Translations under genes and position numbers: made by a program | Notes under the pieces: model-generated | What the model was told of the DNA's origin: nothing | Database searches by the model: none | The model's input: only the letters and a program-made list of their open reading frames with translations | Part shown: one piece after another, positions 1-5,322 of the stretch | Layout of the letters: each line of letters opens with the position of its first letter | Numbering within the stretch: position 1 is the stretch's first letter | From: Thermoplasmata archaeon | GTDB taxonomy: Archaea; Thermoplasmatota; Thermoplasmata; Sysuiplasmatales; Sysuiplasmataceae | Assembly: GCA_021796175.1 (NCBI GenBank) | Contig: JAJYOM010000089.1 | Coordinates: forward strand, 1 to 6,459 | Direction: 5' to 3' | Length of the DNA stretch: 6,459 bases

Positions 1-2
1 GG

Positions 3-452
3 AAGCTCAGGGACGCCATAATCGAGAATGGGATTGTGGCTGATATCAGTGTATCCGACCTCCAGAAGATACTGAAGGACGAGGAGCTCACCTATCAGGC
101 CGTCAAGACATGGAAGGAAAGCGATGACCCTGATTTTGAGAAGAAGAAAAGACGCATAGACAGGCTCACACGCAGGAAGCACAATCCTCCTGTTGTCATA
201 TCATTCGATGAAGCAGGGCCGCTGCAGCTCAGGCCGGCGGGCGGTGGCCACTGGCAAATCAGCGGCCACCCCGACAGGGTTCCTGCAACATACAGCAGGA
301 AAGGCACAGGGCAGCTGCTGCTTGCATTCAACTACTACCATGGCACATTATTCGGAAGGCTCAGGAAGAGGAAGACGGCGAAGAACATACTCTCATTCTT
401 CAGGGAGCTTCGCCGGCACTACCCGGCGGAGCAGAGCATGCACATAATAATG
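3..452 (+). pseudogene. IS630-family transposase, N-terminal part (split by the IS110 element)
   Basis: The frame is open from base 3, so the true start lies outside the window. It encodes the DNA-binding and first catalytic part of an IS630-type DDE transposase. The first ~50 residues resemble the helix-turn-helix/homeodomain-like segment of the family (a K-rich stretch around SDDPDFEKKKRRIDRL is typical). The next segment, VVISFDEAG, carries the first catalytic Asp (codon 207-209), and a beta-strand/GTGQLLLAFNYYHG core follows. The family's second Asp should come in an 'HIIMDN' motif. Here the frame reads HIIM at 441-452, then enters foreign DNA and stops at 462-464. The missing half (DN...NPVE) resumes in phase at 1892, so this is one gene broken by insertion. 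The visible fragment lacks two of the three catalytic acids and cannot be an active transposase alone. Confidence 0.93.
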
Positions 453-477
453 ACTGCCTCGTAAGACCTGTGCTCTG

Positions 478-490
478 GTCTGCTCTTTCC
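478..490 (+). repeat. Left subterminal inverted repeat of the IS110/IS1111 element
   Basis: gtctgctctttcc is the exact reverse complement of 1860-1872. It lies 25 nt inside the left boundary. A second, weaker match (gtaagacc at 461-468 against the reverse complement of ggttttac at 1877-1884) extends the relationship outward with a 5-nt offset. Subterminal rather than terminal repeats are a hallmark of the IS1111 subgroup. Confidence 0.9.
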
Positions 491-491
491 G

Positions 492-517
492 GCGGCTCCG
501 TGTCCGCTCGGAGCCGC
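492..517 (+). promoter_or_regulatory. Perfect 9-bp hairpin in the transposase leader
   Basis: gcggctccg (492-500) pairs with cggagccgc (509-517) across the 8-nt loop tgtccgct. The hairpin sits between the left subterminal repeat and the Shine-Dalgarno region of the transposase (from 522). It ends 4 nt before GGAG, close enough to affect ribosome access. A hairpin here could limit translation from transcripts reading in from outside, as several insertion sequences do; that role is inferred. Confidence 0.7.
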
Positions 518-530
518 AATCGGAGAGGTG

Positions 531-1655
531 ATGAAAACGAGGAAGAGAGGGAAGGAGAATTTCGGGCACAGGTTGAACATGAACGGAGTGGAAGTTGCAG
601 GTATAGATGTGGGCGAGAATGAAAGCACTGTCACGCTGCTCTCACAGTCTGGCGAAGTGAAGGAAACATTCTCGTTCTCCATGGATGAGAACGGATACGA
701 CGGTTTTGCATCGAAGGTGCCGATGAATGCGAGGATTGCTTTTGAGGCATCAGGCAGTGCATACGATGTGAACAGGAGACTGAGGTCGCTGGGATACAGT
801 GACATAACAGTCGCGAGTCCCAAGGAACTTTCCTGGATAGCGAAGTCCAAGAAGAAGAATGACAGGGTGGACAGCGCAAAGATAGCAAAACTCCATCTCG
901 TCAACATGCTTCCGGAAGCACATCTGCTCGAGCGCAACGAGCAGATTGCACGCGACCTGCTCATACAGAGGGTGAAACTGGGACAGGAGATTGGTTCTCT
1001 GAAGAGCACAATACTGTCATATCTCAAGAGGGAGGGGATAGAGAAGCAGCTGCCCAACACGACGGACAACTTCTCATCTGCAAGGAGGAAGGCCACCCTC
1101 TCACTCAAATTCGGTGATGACAGGGATCTGGTGCTCAAGACGATGATGGACAGGCTTGAATTCCTGGAGAGGCAGACTGAGCCTCTCCAGGTAAGGATAA
1201 AGGCAATTGCCAGTGAGAGCAATGATGTGCGATTGCTCATGACAGTACCAGGCATAGACTTCTATCTTGCATCCCTGCTGTCCTCATACATAGGCGATGC
1301 AAACCGCTTCCCCTCCTTCGATCATCTTGCAAGCTATTTCGGCATTATACCGGAGACAAGGGACAGCTCGAGCATAAGGAGGAGGGGGAGGATGTCGAAG
1401 GACGGCCCATCGCTTGCACGATGGGCACTCACGGTTGCAGTTGACACAACAATGAAGATGAACAAACCAATCAGGGAATACTACAGGAAGGAAGTGGAGC
1501 GAACGGGCTCGGGCAAGTATGCACATGTGCTCACTGCAAAGAAGCTGCTGCGCATGATGTACCACATGCTCAAAACAGGCGAGCACTGGAAATGGGAGGA
1601 TGAGGCTCTCACGGGCAGGAAGATGGAGAGCCTGGATGGTTCGCAGGCTGAATGA
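531..1655 (+). CDS. IS110-family transposase / bridge-RNA-guided recombinase (DEDD + Transposase_20)
   Basis: A DNA recombinase that would move this element by RNA-guided strand exchange through a circular intermediate, of about 374 aa, a normal family length. The N-terminal RuvC-like domain (about residues 20-150) shows the DEDD acids: D26 in GIDVGE, E72 in AFEASGS, D111 and D114 in NDRVDSAKIAKL. A charged, helical, probably coiled-coil linker follows (about 130-232). The C-terminal Transposase_20 domain starts at LMTVPGIDFYLASLL (about 236-250) and includes FGIIPETRDSSS. S294 in KDGPSLARWAL is in the position of the family's nucleophilic Ser. ATG 531 is chosen because GGAG (522-525) lies 5 nt upstream; GTG 528 directly precedes it, and ATG 579, just before GIDVG, is a shorter alternative. 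The stop codon lies inside the first stem of the downstream RNA, so mRNA and guide RNA probably share a transcript. No lesion is visible. Confidence 0.95.
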   Translation: MKTRKRGKENFGHRLNMNGVEVAGIDVGENESTVTLLSQSGEVKETFSFSMDENGYDGFASKVPMNARIAFEASGSAYDVNRRLRSLGYSDITVASPKELSWIAKSKKKNDRVDSAKIAKLHLVNMLPEAHLLERNEQIARDLLIQRVKLGQEIGSLKSTILSYLKREGIEKQLPNTTDNFSSARRKATLSLKFGDDRDLVLKTMMDRLEFLERQTEPLQVRIKAIASESNDVRLLMTVPGIDFYLASLLSSYIGDANRFPSFDHLASYFGIIPETRDSSSIRRRGRMSKDGPSLARWALTVAVDTTMKMNKPIREYYRKEVERTGSGKYAHVLTAKKLLRMMYHMLKTGEHWKWEDEALTGRKMESLDGSQAE

Positions 1656-1680
1656 CATATGCAGACAGTTCCCGACCGTT

Positions 1681-1713
1681 TAGGTTGTCGTGAGTCCTGA
1701 ACTTTACATAATG
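1681..1713 (+). other. Target-binding loop of the bridge RNA
   Basis: The 33-nt layout is a 9-nt guide (1681-1689, taggttgtc), linker GT, stem 1692-1695/1701-1704 with pentaloop CCTGA, and a second 9-nt guide (1705-1713, tacataatg). The first guide pairs at all 9 positions with the top strand just right of the core (1892-1900, gacaatctg): 7 Watson-Crick and 2 G-U pairs. The second is identical to the top strand left of and including the core (447-452, ataaTG), so it would pair with the bottom strand; its outer three bases do not match. Confidence 0.82.
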
Positions 1714-1739
1714 AATACGGCCGGCCAGCTCACCGTCTG

Positions 1740-1772
1740 TTTGTCAGTGTCCGCCCAGAGCGGTTATCCGTG
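1740..1772 (+). other. Donor-binding loop of the bridge RNA
   Basis: Same 33-nt layout as the target loop, offset by exactly 59 nt: 9-nt guide (1740-1748), GT, stem CCGC/GCGG with pentaloop CCAGA, and 9-nt guide ending in TG (1764-1772). The second guide (ttatccgTG) fits the element's right end 1883-1891 (acatctgTG) at six positions plus one U-G wobble. The first guide (tttgtcagt) pairs with the left end 453-461 (actgcctcg) through four contiguous core-proximal pairs, plus one more pair and a wobble. This is the fit expected for the RE-LE junction of a circular donor. Confidence 0.75.
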
Positions 1773-1859
1773 GTTGCGGGAGAACCTGGCCGGGGGAACT
1801 GTCTGCAGTCATATCTCAGAGTGCAAACCGATTTAGGGAGGTAAGACAATGTAGTGTAT

Positions 1860-1872
1860 GGAAAGAGCAGAC
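1860..1872 (-). repeat. Right subterminal inverted repeat of the IS110/IS1111 element
   Basis: ggaaagagcagac on the plus strand is the exact reverse complement of 478-490 (13 of 13). It lies 19 nt inside the right boundary and about 48 nt after the predicted bridge RNA ends. It would be a recombinase- or fold-recognition site common to both ends. Confidence 0.9.
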
Positions 1873-1891
1873 AGGCGGTTTTACATCTGTG

Positions 1892-2221
1892 GACAATCTG
1901 TCAGCCCATGAAACGGAGGACATAGTGAAATGGGCGAGGAAGAACAGCGTCTCCTTCGCACCCATACCGACAAACGCGTCATGGCTCAATCCGGTTGAAT
2001 GTCACATAGGGGATATTCAGCGCCTGGCATTGAAGGATACGGACTACAGGTCATGGCCAGAAATCAGTGAGGCGCTCCAGGGTGCAATCAGGTACAAGAA
2101 CGCTCACAGAAAGGAGATGCTCGATAACAGGGAGAAAAGGAAGAGAGACAGGAGAACTGCAAGGAAGAGGGTAATCTGGAAATTCAGAACACAGAACTCA
2201 CTTATTGAAACACGGCACTAG
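1892..2221 (+). pseudogene. IS630-family transposase, C-terminal part (split by the IS110 element)
   Basis: Continuation of the gene that breaks off at 452. Its first residues, DNLSAHET, hold the second catalytic Asp (codon 1892-1894). SFAPIPTNASWLNPVE holds the third acidic residue, Glu at 1997-1999, the usual 'WLNPxE' end of the IS630 DDE triad. The tail is basic and Arg/Lys-rich (RKEMLDNREKRKRDRRTARKR) and ends at TAG 2219-2221. A GTG at 1889-1891 happens to be in frame but is created by the junction and is not an authentic start. With the upstream half restored, all three catalytic residues are present and no other lesion is visible. The IS110 insertion is therefore the only visible cause of inactivation. 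The right inverted repeat of IS630 should lie just beyond 2221, but it cannot be placed without the left end. Confidence 0.92.
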
Positions 2222-2786
2222 AGTAGGAGTATGAGAAGGGGTCGGTTTATTCATGGAAGTACCTCAGGGCGGTGGGAACAGATCGATCCCGACACTTGTA
2301 TTTAAGATTCAGTTTGAAGGCACCATTGAAAACAGCCATAGCATGCGCTGACAGGACTATCATGTGGCATTCCTCCACAGCTATGCCTCCTACATAACAC
2401 GTATCGTATAAATAAGTTTCACGTAGTAAAAATTTCTCACCACCATGGCATGCAAAAAATCGATGCGAACGTTCAGCCGGATCTTCCAAGAATATGAACC
2501 TGTTCCTGTCCAAATGCAATGCAATCACGCAAATTGCATTTGACTTGCTCTCGGCATACACTGTTGCATTTCACTTTGTCGTCTCGTATCCGGGAGCTGT
2601 CGAGTGTGCATCGATTCGAGCAACGTGAATTGGCGATCTGAAGAATGCGGGAGATATGTCTTCCAGTTATAGAATTATTCCCTGAATTGAACGCATGATC
2701 TCGTGAAGTCAACGCAATTGGTCCATGCGGATGTCAATCTACTAATAGAAGCGAAGTTACTTTTGTAGCTGAGTAGGCGGTGGGAA
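2222..2786. other. 565-bp stretch without a convincing gene
   Basis: Begins just after the IS630 stop, so its first tens of bases should include that element's right end. A minus-strand open frame at 2247-2561 (104 codons, GTG start right after a stop, no clear ribosome site) resembles no family I recognise. A TATA-like tataaataag occurs at 2407-2416 but with no plausible gene at the right distance. ggcggtgggaa occurs at 2268-2278 and again at 2776-2786, directly before the next gene. The stretch is probably decayed or intergenic DNA. Confidence 0.5.
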
Positions 2787-3524
2787 ATGCTCAAGCGGTT
2801 GAAAATCGTCATCATCGTGGTAATACTTGTAGTCGCAGGGGTTGCCTCGTTCAGCTATGAGCGATATTTGCAGCAACACAAGACGCTTCCATATGTAACG
2901 TCTGACAACACCGTCGCCAATGAAACACTCAAAGAGCCATTCGTGCAATTTGATGGCCAAAATGGTACCGAATACAACTACAATGCGACTACCCAATTCA
3001 CATACAGGAACGTGACATCTAACCTGACAATCCAGGTGAAATATGTCTATCCATTCTTGAATTCTGCTTGTGGGCCAAACGGAGCTGTTTATGTGCTTTT
3101 CACCATAGAAGTCTTTGGAAACATAACAAAGAAACTGCACGTTACCTCCCTTTCTCTCACACTGTCCGACTACGGCAACTACAGCAACAGTTACGTGAAG
3201 GGATTCTTGATGATTGCTTATCCTCTCTTCATATACAACGCAACCCCAGTATCGGGACTGCGCATAACAGCTGTTGGTGATCTGTCTGCATATGGCAACT
3301 TCAACATCACCGCCAGTTACAGGCTGAATGACACTGTCAACACTGCAGGCTACAGCAGTTTTGGTATTTCGACCGCTTCAGGCGATAATAGCCAACTTTA
3401 CCTCTACCTTCCCCCGCACGCAAGCAGTACCGGAACTCATATCGTGCGTTTTATCGCAACACTCGGCGGACTCGCTGATCCAGTATCTGTCACAATCAAC
3501 CTGCTGCTGGTCGATACTTCATGA
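2787..3524 (+). CDS. Membrane-anchored exported protein, sequon-rich, unknown function
   Basis: 245 aa. After four residues (MLKR) comes one hydrophobic segment, about 5-23 (LKIVIIVVILVVAGVASFS), acting as an uncleaved anchor or signal peptide. The rest is polar, Thr/Ser/Asn/Tyr-rich and likely all-beta, and should lie outside the cell. There are ten N-X-S/T sequons (N45, N59, N66, N75, N79, N112, N131, N151, N173, N181), dense even for archaeal surface proteins. One Cys (C95) is present in the outer part, and I see no enzyme motif. ATG 2787 follows GGTGGG, a usable Shine-Dalgarno sequence. Neighbours are non-coding on both sides, so it is probably monocistronic. I do not recognise the family; a glycosylated surface or adhesion protein of a wall-less acidophile would fit, but this is inference. 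Confidence 0.8.
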   Translation: MLKRLKIVIIVVILVVAGVASFSYERYLQQHKTLPYVTSDNTVANETLKEPFVQFDGQNGTEYNYNATTQFTYRNVTSNLTIQVKYVYPFLNSACGPNGAVYVLFTIEVFGNITKKLHVTSLSLTLSDYGNYSNSYVKGFLMIAYPLFIYNATPVSGLRITAVGDLSAYGNFNITASYRLNDTVNTAGYSSFGISTASGDNSQLYLYLPPHASSTGTHIVRFIATLGGLADPVSVTINLLLVDTS

Positions 3525-3844
3525 GAGTTCGCCATCCCGGGCAATTGTTAGTTCACATTCTCACAGATGTGTGTCCAAATTCTCTTTCTCAACCGTTTCC
3601 CATATTCCCTGCTGACCCAACTCTCCTCCATCTGTCCCCTGTCCCTTATTATGTATTATACACCAAGGGGGCATTCGTAACTGGTCGGTCTGTTGAAAAT
3701 GACCGCCGCTGCTCAGGTCTATTGTGTGTTTGGCTGAAAACCTTGCTTTAATCCGCTATTCCGGCTTAGAATCGGGACGGGCCAGTATGTCAGGCGTTAC
3801 CGATTTCAGCCGTTAGCGGGTTATTTAGAACGAAGATTAGGCGA
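3525..3844. other. 320-bp gene-free interval with pyrimidine-rich tract and hairpin
   Basis: No open frame here looks coding. From about 3577 to 3650 the plus strand is strongly C/T-rich, which may serve to end transcription of the preceding gene (archaeal terminators are T-rich and often lack a hairpin). cttattatgtattatac (3647-3663) is A/T-rich and TATA-like. The right half holds the long imperfect inverted repeat described separately. Confidence 0.5.
3751..3821. repeat. Long imperfect inverted repeat / hairpin
   Basis: Three blocks pair in order. ccgcta (3753-3758) pairs with tagcgg (3814-3819), cggct (3762-3766) with agccg (3808-3812), and aatcgg (3770-3775) with ccgatt (3800-3805), with 1-3 nt bulges between. 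The outer ends can add A-T and a T-G pair. The 24-nt centre can fold further (acg 3777-3779 with cgt 3795-3797). This gives one extended 71-nt hairpin of at least 17 pairs. It could be a small non-coding RNA, a remnant of a miniature transposable element, or a terminator for the minus-strand gene ending at 3845; I cannot tell which. Confidence 0.6.
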
Positions 3845-4081
3845 CTAAGGAATTGGTGGAAGACTGCCCCAGTAAAACTTGCCTTCCCAGTAACTGATTC
3901 CGATCCCAAACAGCTTGTAGCCGATCGAAGTTTGATAATGAACTAGAGCTGGCCCATTTTGCGTGGCGACACCACCAGGCACCGTCGCTGGTACAAATGG
4001 CACAAGAAATATTACTGCCAGGACTGTCCCAATTAATACACCAGTTAATATCGCCTTTCTTCGCGTGCTCATCCTCTTCAT
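3845..4081 (-). CDS. Small single-pass membrane or exported protein, unknown function
   Basis: 78 aa from ATG 4081. The N-terminus is basic (MKRMSTRRK), followed by one hydrophobic helix, about 10-29 (AILTGVLIGTVLAVIFLVPFVP), and then a short polar tail rich in Tyr, Trp and Gly (ISYWEGKFYWGSLPPIP). It is therefore probably anchored with a small domain outside. No catalytic motif is seen. The start is uncertain: TTG 4093 would add four residues, and ATG 4072 would remove three and follows GAAGAGG closely. A 10-codon frame upstream (MIGTLSCLIV) ends in a TGA that overlaps ATG 4081, so coupled translation is possible. It is transcribed away from the gene at 4226, with a 144-bp shared upstream region. 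It resembles the many short membrane proteins of Thermoplasmata, but I recognise no family. Confidence 0.62.
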   Translation of the reverse strand: MKRMSTRRKAILTGVLIGTVLAVIFLVPFVPATVPGGVATQNGPALVHYQTSIGYKLFGIGISYWEGKFYWGSLPPIP

Positions 4082-4184
4082 ACTATCAAACAAGAAAGTG
4101 TACCGATCATTCTGTAAATTCTTCCAGACCGTGTATCCTTACTGTTCCTCCTTCATAGCCCTCTATGAGTGCTATATCATTTTA

Positions 4185-4193
4185 CTTATATTA
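4185..4193 (+). promoter_or_regulatory. TATA-box-like element for the exported protein gene at 4226
   Basis: cttatatta matches an archaeal TATA box. Its centre lies about 36 nt before the start codon at 4226, which puts the expected transcription start (about 25 nt downstream) near 4215 and gives a ~10-nt leader. The purine run aggggttga (4211-4219) would then be right at the 5' end of the message. Confidence 0.45.
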
Positions 4194-4225
4194 CTTCATT
4201 GTTAAGTACCAGGGGTTGAGCAAGT

Positions 4226-5263
4226 TTGTGGGGAAATCGATCTGAAAACAAGGTTTTGATATTCGTCTTCGTGGTATGTATAGCAATGCTGTTCGCTGGA
4301 TCTGGCGCAATAGCTTATGGGAGCAATACACCTAACACTTCGGCAACACCGCACCATTTGTCTGATGCTGCCCCATATGTTTCCGCTCGCAATGGTCTGT
4401 CTTCAAATGCAATTCTTCCAAAGGGCTTGCCACCTCTACCTAAAGGTCTCGGAGCTTATGAGAGCACGAACGATAGTGCTTGGACGCCTGTAAACGCTAC
4501 TAACTACACAGGAGCAGTAGCCAACTCTCCTACACCAATGGAAGGCAATTTCTATGGGATTGAAGGCGCGTATGGTGGAAACGGCCAGTTATCCTACGCA
4601 TCAGAGTATGTGAGTTTCTCTCAGTTTTCCGGAGAATCCGATACGGGTGGTGGCGGTAATTCATGGAGCGTCCAGATGAACACCAACGGATTCATAGGAA
4701 ACAATGGTGACACAGACGTTTATCAGATCGTGTTCTCGAACAGAGATTACACGGTGTACGGATACTGTCCATTTTGCTATAAGTCATATTTCACCAACTT
4801 TGGGATCTGGCAGGTAGACAGTACAACACAGTCATATCCTCACACTACTGTTAGCGTTCCTCAGTACTCGCTCTCAACCGCCATTCAAATATCAATTTCT
4901 GTTTATCTAAGTGCAGGTGAACTCAGTGCTATACTTAGTATCACCACGAACTCTGGAACTAATAGCTGGTCAGTGACGGTGACGCCACAGTATGGTTTGG
5001 CCGGATACTGGTCATCAGTCAGCGGTACGATCTTGGGTGTAGGCGGCGGGAGTACGGCAAAGTTCACATCTCCCACGAACGAATTGACAGAGATTGTTGC
5101 AAGTGAACAGATACCTTGGAGTCCATTCGCTTCTAATGCGCTCACGTCTACACATACCTTAGAACAGAATAACCTCAACCAAGGTACAGTGCAAACTTCT
5201 ACTTTATGGGAACCACAATATTACTATTACGGGTTTACAGTAGACACACATTCATCAAATTGA
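4226..5263 (+). CDS. Exported beta-rich protein with CPFC motif, possibly glutamic-peptidase (G1)-like
   Basis: 345 aa from TTG 4226; TTG 4256 is an alternative start. Residues 10-30 form a signal peptide or anchor (VLIFVFVVCIAMLFAGSGAIA). A Pro/Ser/Asn-rich linker with PKGLPPLPKGL follows (about 33-80), then a Gly/Ser/Thr/Tyr-rich, predicted all-beta domain (about 88-345). Sequons: N37, N82, N90, N93 (and N4 before the helix). C181 and C184 form CPFC, likely a disulfide. The order NYTGAV (93-98), GNNGDTDVYQIVF (158-170), GIWQVDSTTQ (193-202), a strand-rich part, then TNELTEIVASEQ (284-295) loosely recalls the eqolisin/peptidase A4 family (NWAGAV, GIDG..Q, W, TNAEWIVE). The catalytic Gln and Glu do not align cleanly, so this could instead be a lectin-like ConA fold. 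Peptidase activity is a suggestion only. It is probably a single-gene transcript with its own promoter. Confidence 0.75.
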   Translation: MWGNRSENKVLIFVFVVCIAMLFAGSGAIAYGSNTPNTSATPHHLSDAAPYVSARNGLSSNAILPKGLPPLPKGLGAYESTNDSAWTPVNATNYTGAVANSPTPMEGNFYGIEGAYGGNGQLSYASEYVSFSQFSGESDTGGGGNSWSVQMNTNGFIGNNGDTDVYQIVFSNRDYTVYGYCPFCYKSYFTNFGIWQVDSTTQSYPHTTVSVPQYSLSTAIQISISVYLSAGELSAILSITTNSGTNSWSVTVTPQYGLAGYWSSVSGTILGVGGGSTAKFTSPTNELTEIVASEQIPWSPFASNALTSTHTLEQNNLNQGTVQTSTLWEPQYYYYGFTVDTHSSN

Positions 5264-5322
5264 AAAGGCCTGATAACGGGAAGTTGGAATATCCTAATGG
5301 ACAAGTCAGGCATTGGCAACAA

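Larger units (their letters stand above)
1652..1812 (+). ncRNA. Predicted bridge RNA (seekRNA) of the IS110/IS1111 element
   Basis: A ~161-nt RNA that would guide the recombinase by pairing with target and donor DNA. The closing stem is 14 contiguous base pairs (1660-1673 with 1794-1807), extended across an ATA bulge by 5 more (1652-1656 with 1808-1812). Inside, CCGT(TT) 1676-1681 pairs with (AA)ACGG 1714-1720 around the target loop. CCGGCCAG 1721-1728 pairs with CTGGCCGG 1786-1793, then CTC-CCG 1729-1735 with CGGGAG 1777-1782, around the donor loop. Each loop has a small capping hairpin. Size, position downstream of the transposase, target-then-donor loop order, and guides matching both the occupied site and the element ends agree with the known IS621/IS1111 RNAs. 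The exact 5' and 3' ends are unknown. Confidence 0.86.
453..1891 (+). mobile_element. Complete IS110-family (IS1111-type) insertion sequence nested in an IS630 gene
   Basis: The ends were placed by rejoining the interrupted IS630 frame. HIIM ends at 452 and DNLSAH begins at 1892; TG is present at both junctions (451-452 and 1890-1891) and is taken as the shared core dinucleotide. The element is therefore about 1439 bp; 451-1889 is an equivalent reading. Contents in order: left end with a 13-bp subterminal repeat (478-490), a 9-bp hairpin (492-517), the transposase gene, the predicted bridge RNA (1652-1812), and the right subterminal repeat (1860-1872). The lack of terminal repeats and of a larger target duplication, the subterminal repeats set asymmetrically from the ends (25 nt left, 19 nt right), and the long 3' non-coding end all match the IS1111 subgroup. 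All known parts appear intact, so it could still be active. Confidence 0.92.

Noticed and set aside
419..1255. 278-codon open frame on the minus strand across the transposase gene
   Set aside because: It lies opposite the IS110 transposase, crosses the element boundary into IS630 and has no domain; it is a complement of real coding sequence.
1834..1854. Strong Shine-Dalgarno-like gggaggt followed by ATG TAG inside the right end of the IS110 element
   Set aside because: The start is followed at once by a stop; no longer frame uses it. It lies between the guide RNA and the subterminal repeat and is most likely chance.
1885..1910. Match of tgtcag in the donor loop (1743-1748) with the IS630 flank at 1899-1904
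   Set aside because: It lies 7 bases from the core and in the wrong orientation for a core-adjacent guide; the core-proximal matches described above fit better.
1889..2221. GTG at 1889 as a real start of a stand-alone 110-codon gene
   Set aside because: The GTG is made by the insertion junction; the protein is plainly the second half of the IS630 transposase and lacks the first catalytic Asp.
2247..2561. 104-codon minus-strand frame
   Set aside because: GTG start directly after a stop, no ribosome site, unusual Cys/His content and no recognisable family; kept only as a remark in the gene-free stretch.
4147..4154. Minus-strand gaaggagg as ribosome site of the small membrane protein
   Set aside because: No ATG, GTG or TTG follows within a usable distance; the nearest candidate start of the gene (4093) is over 50 nt away.
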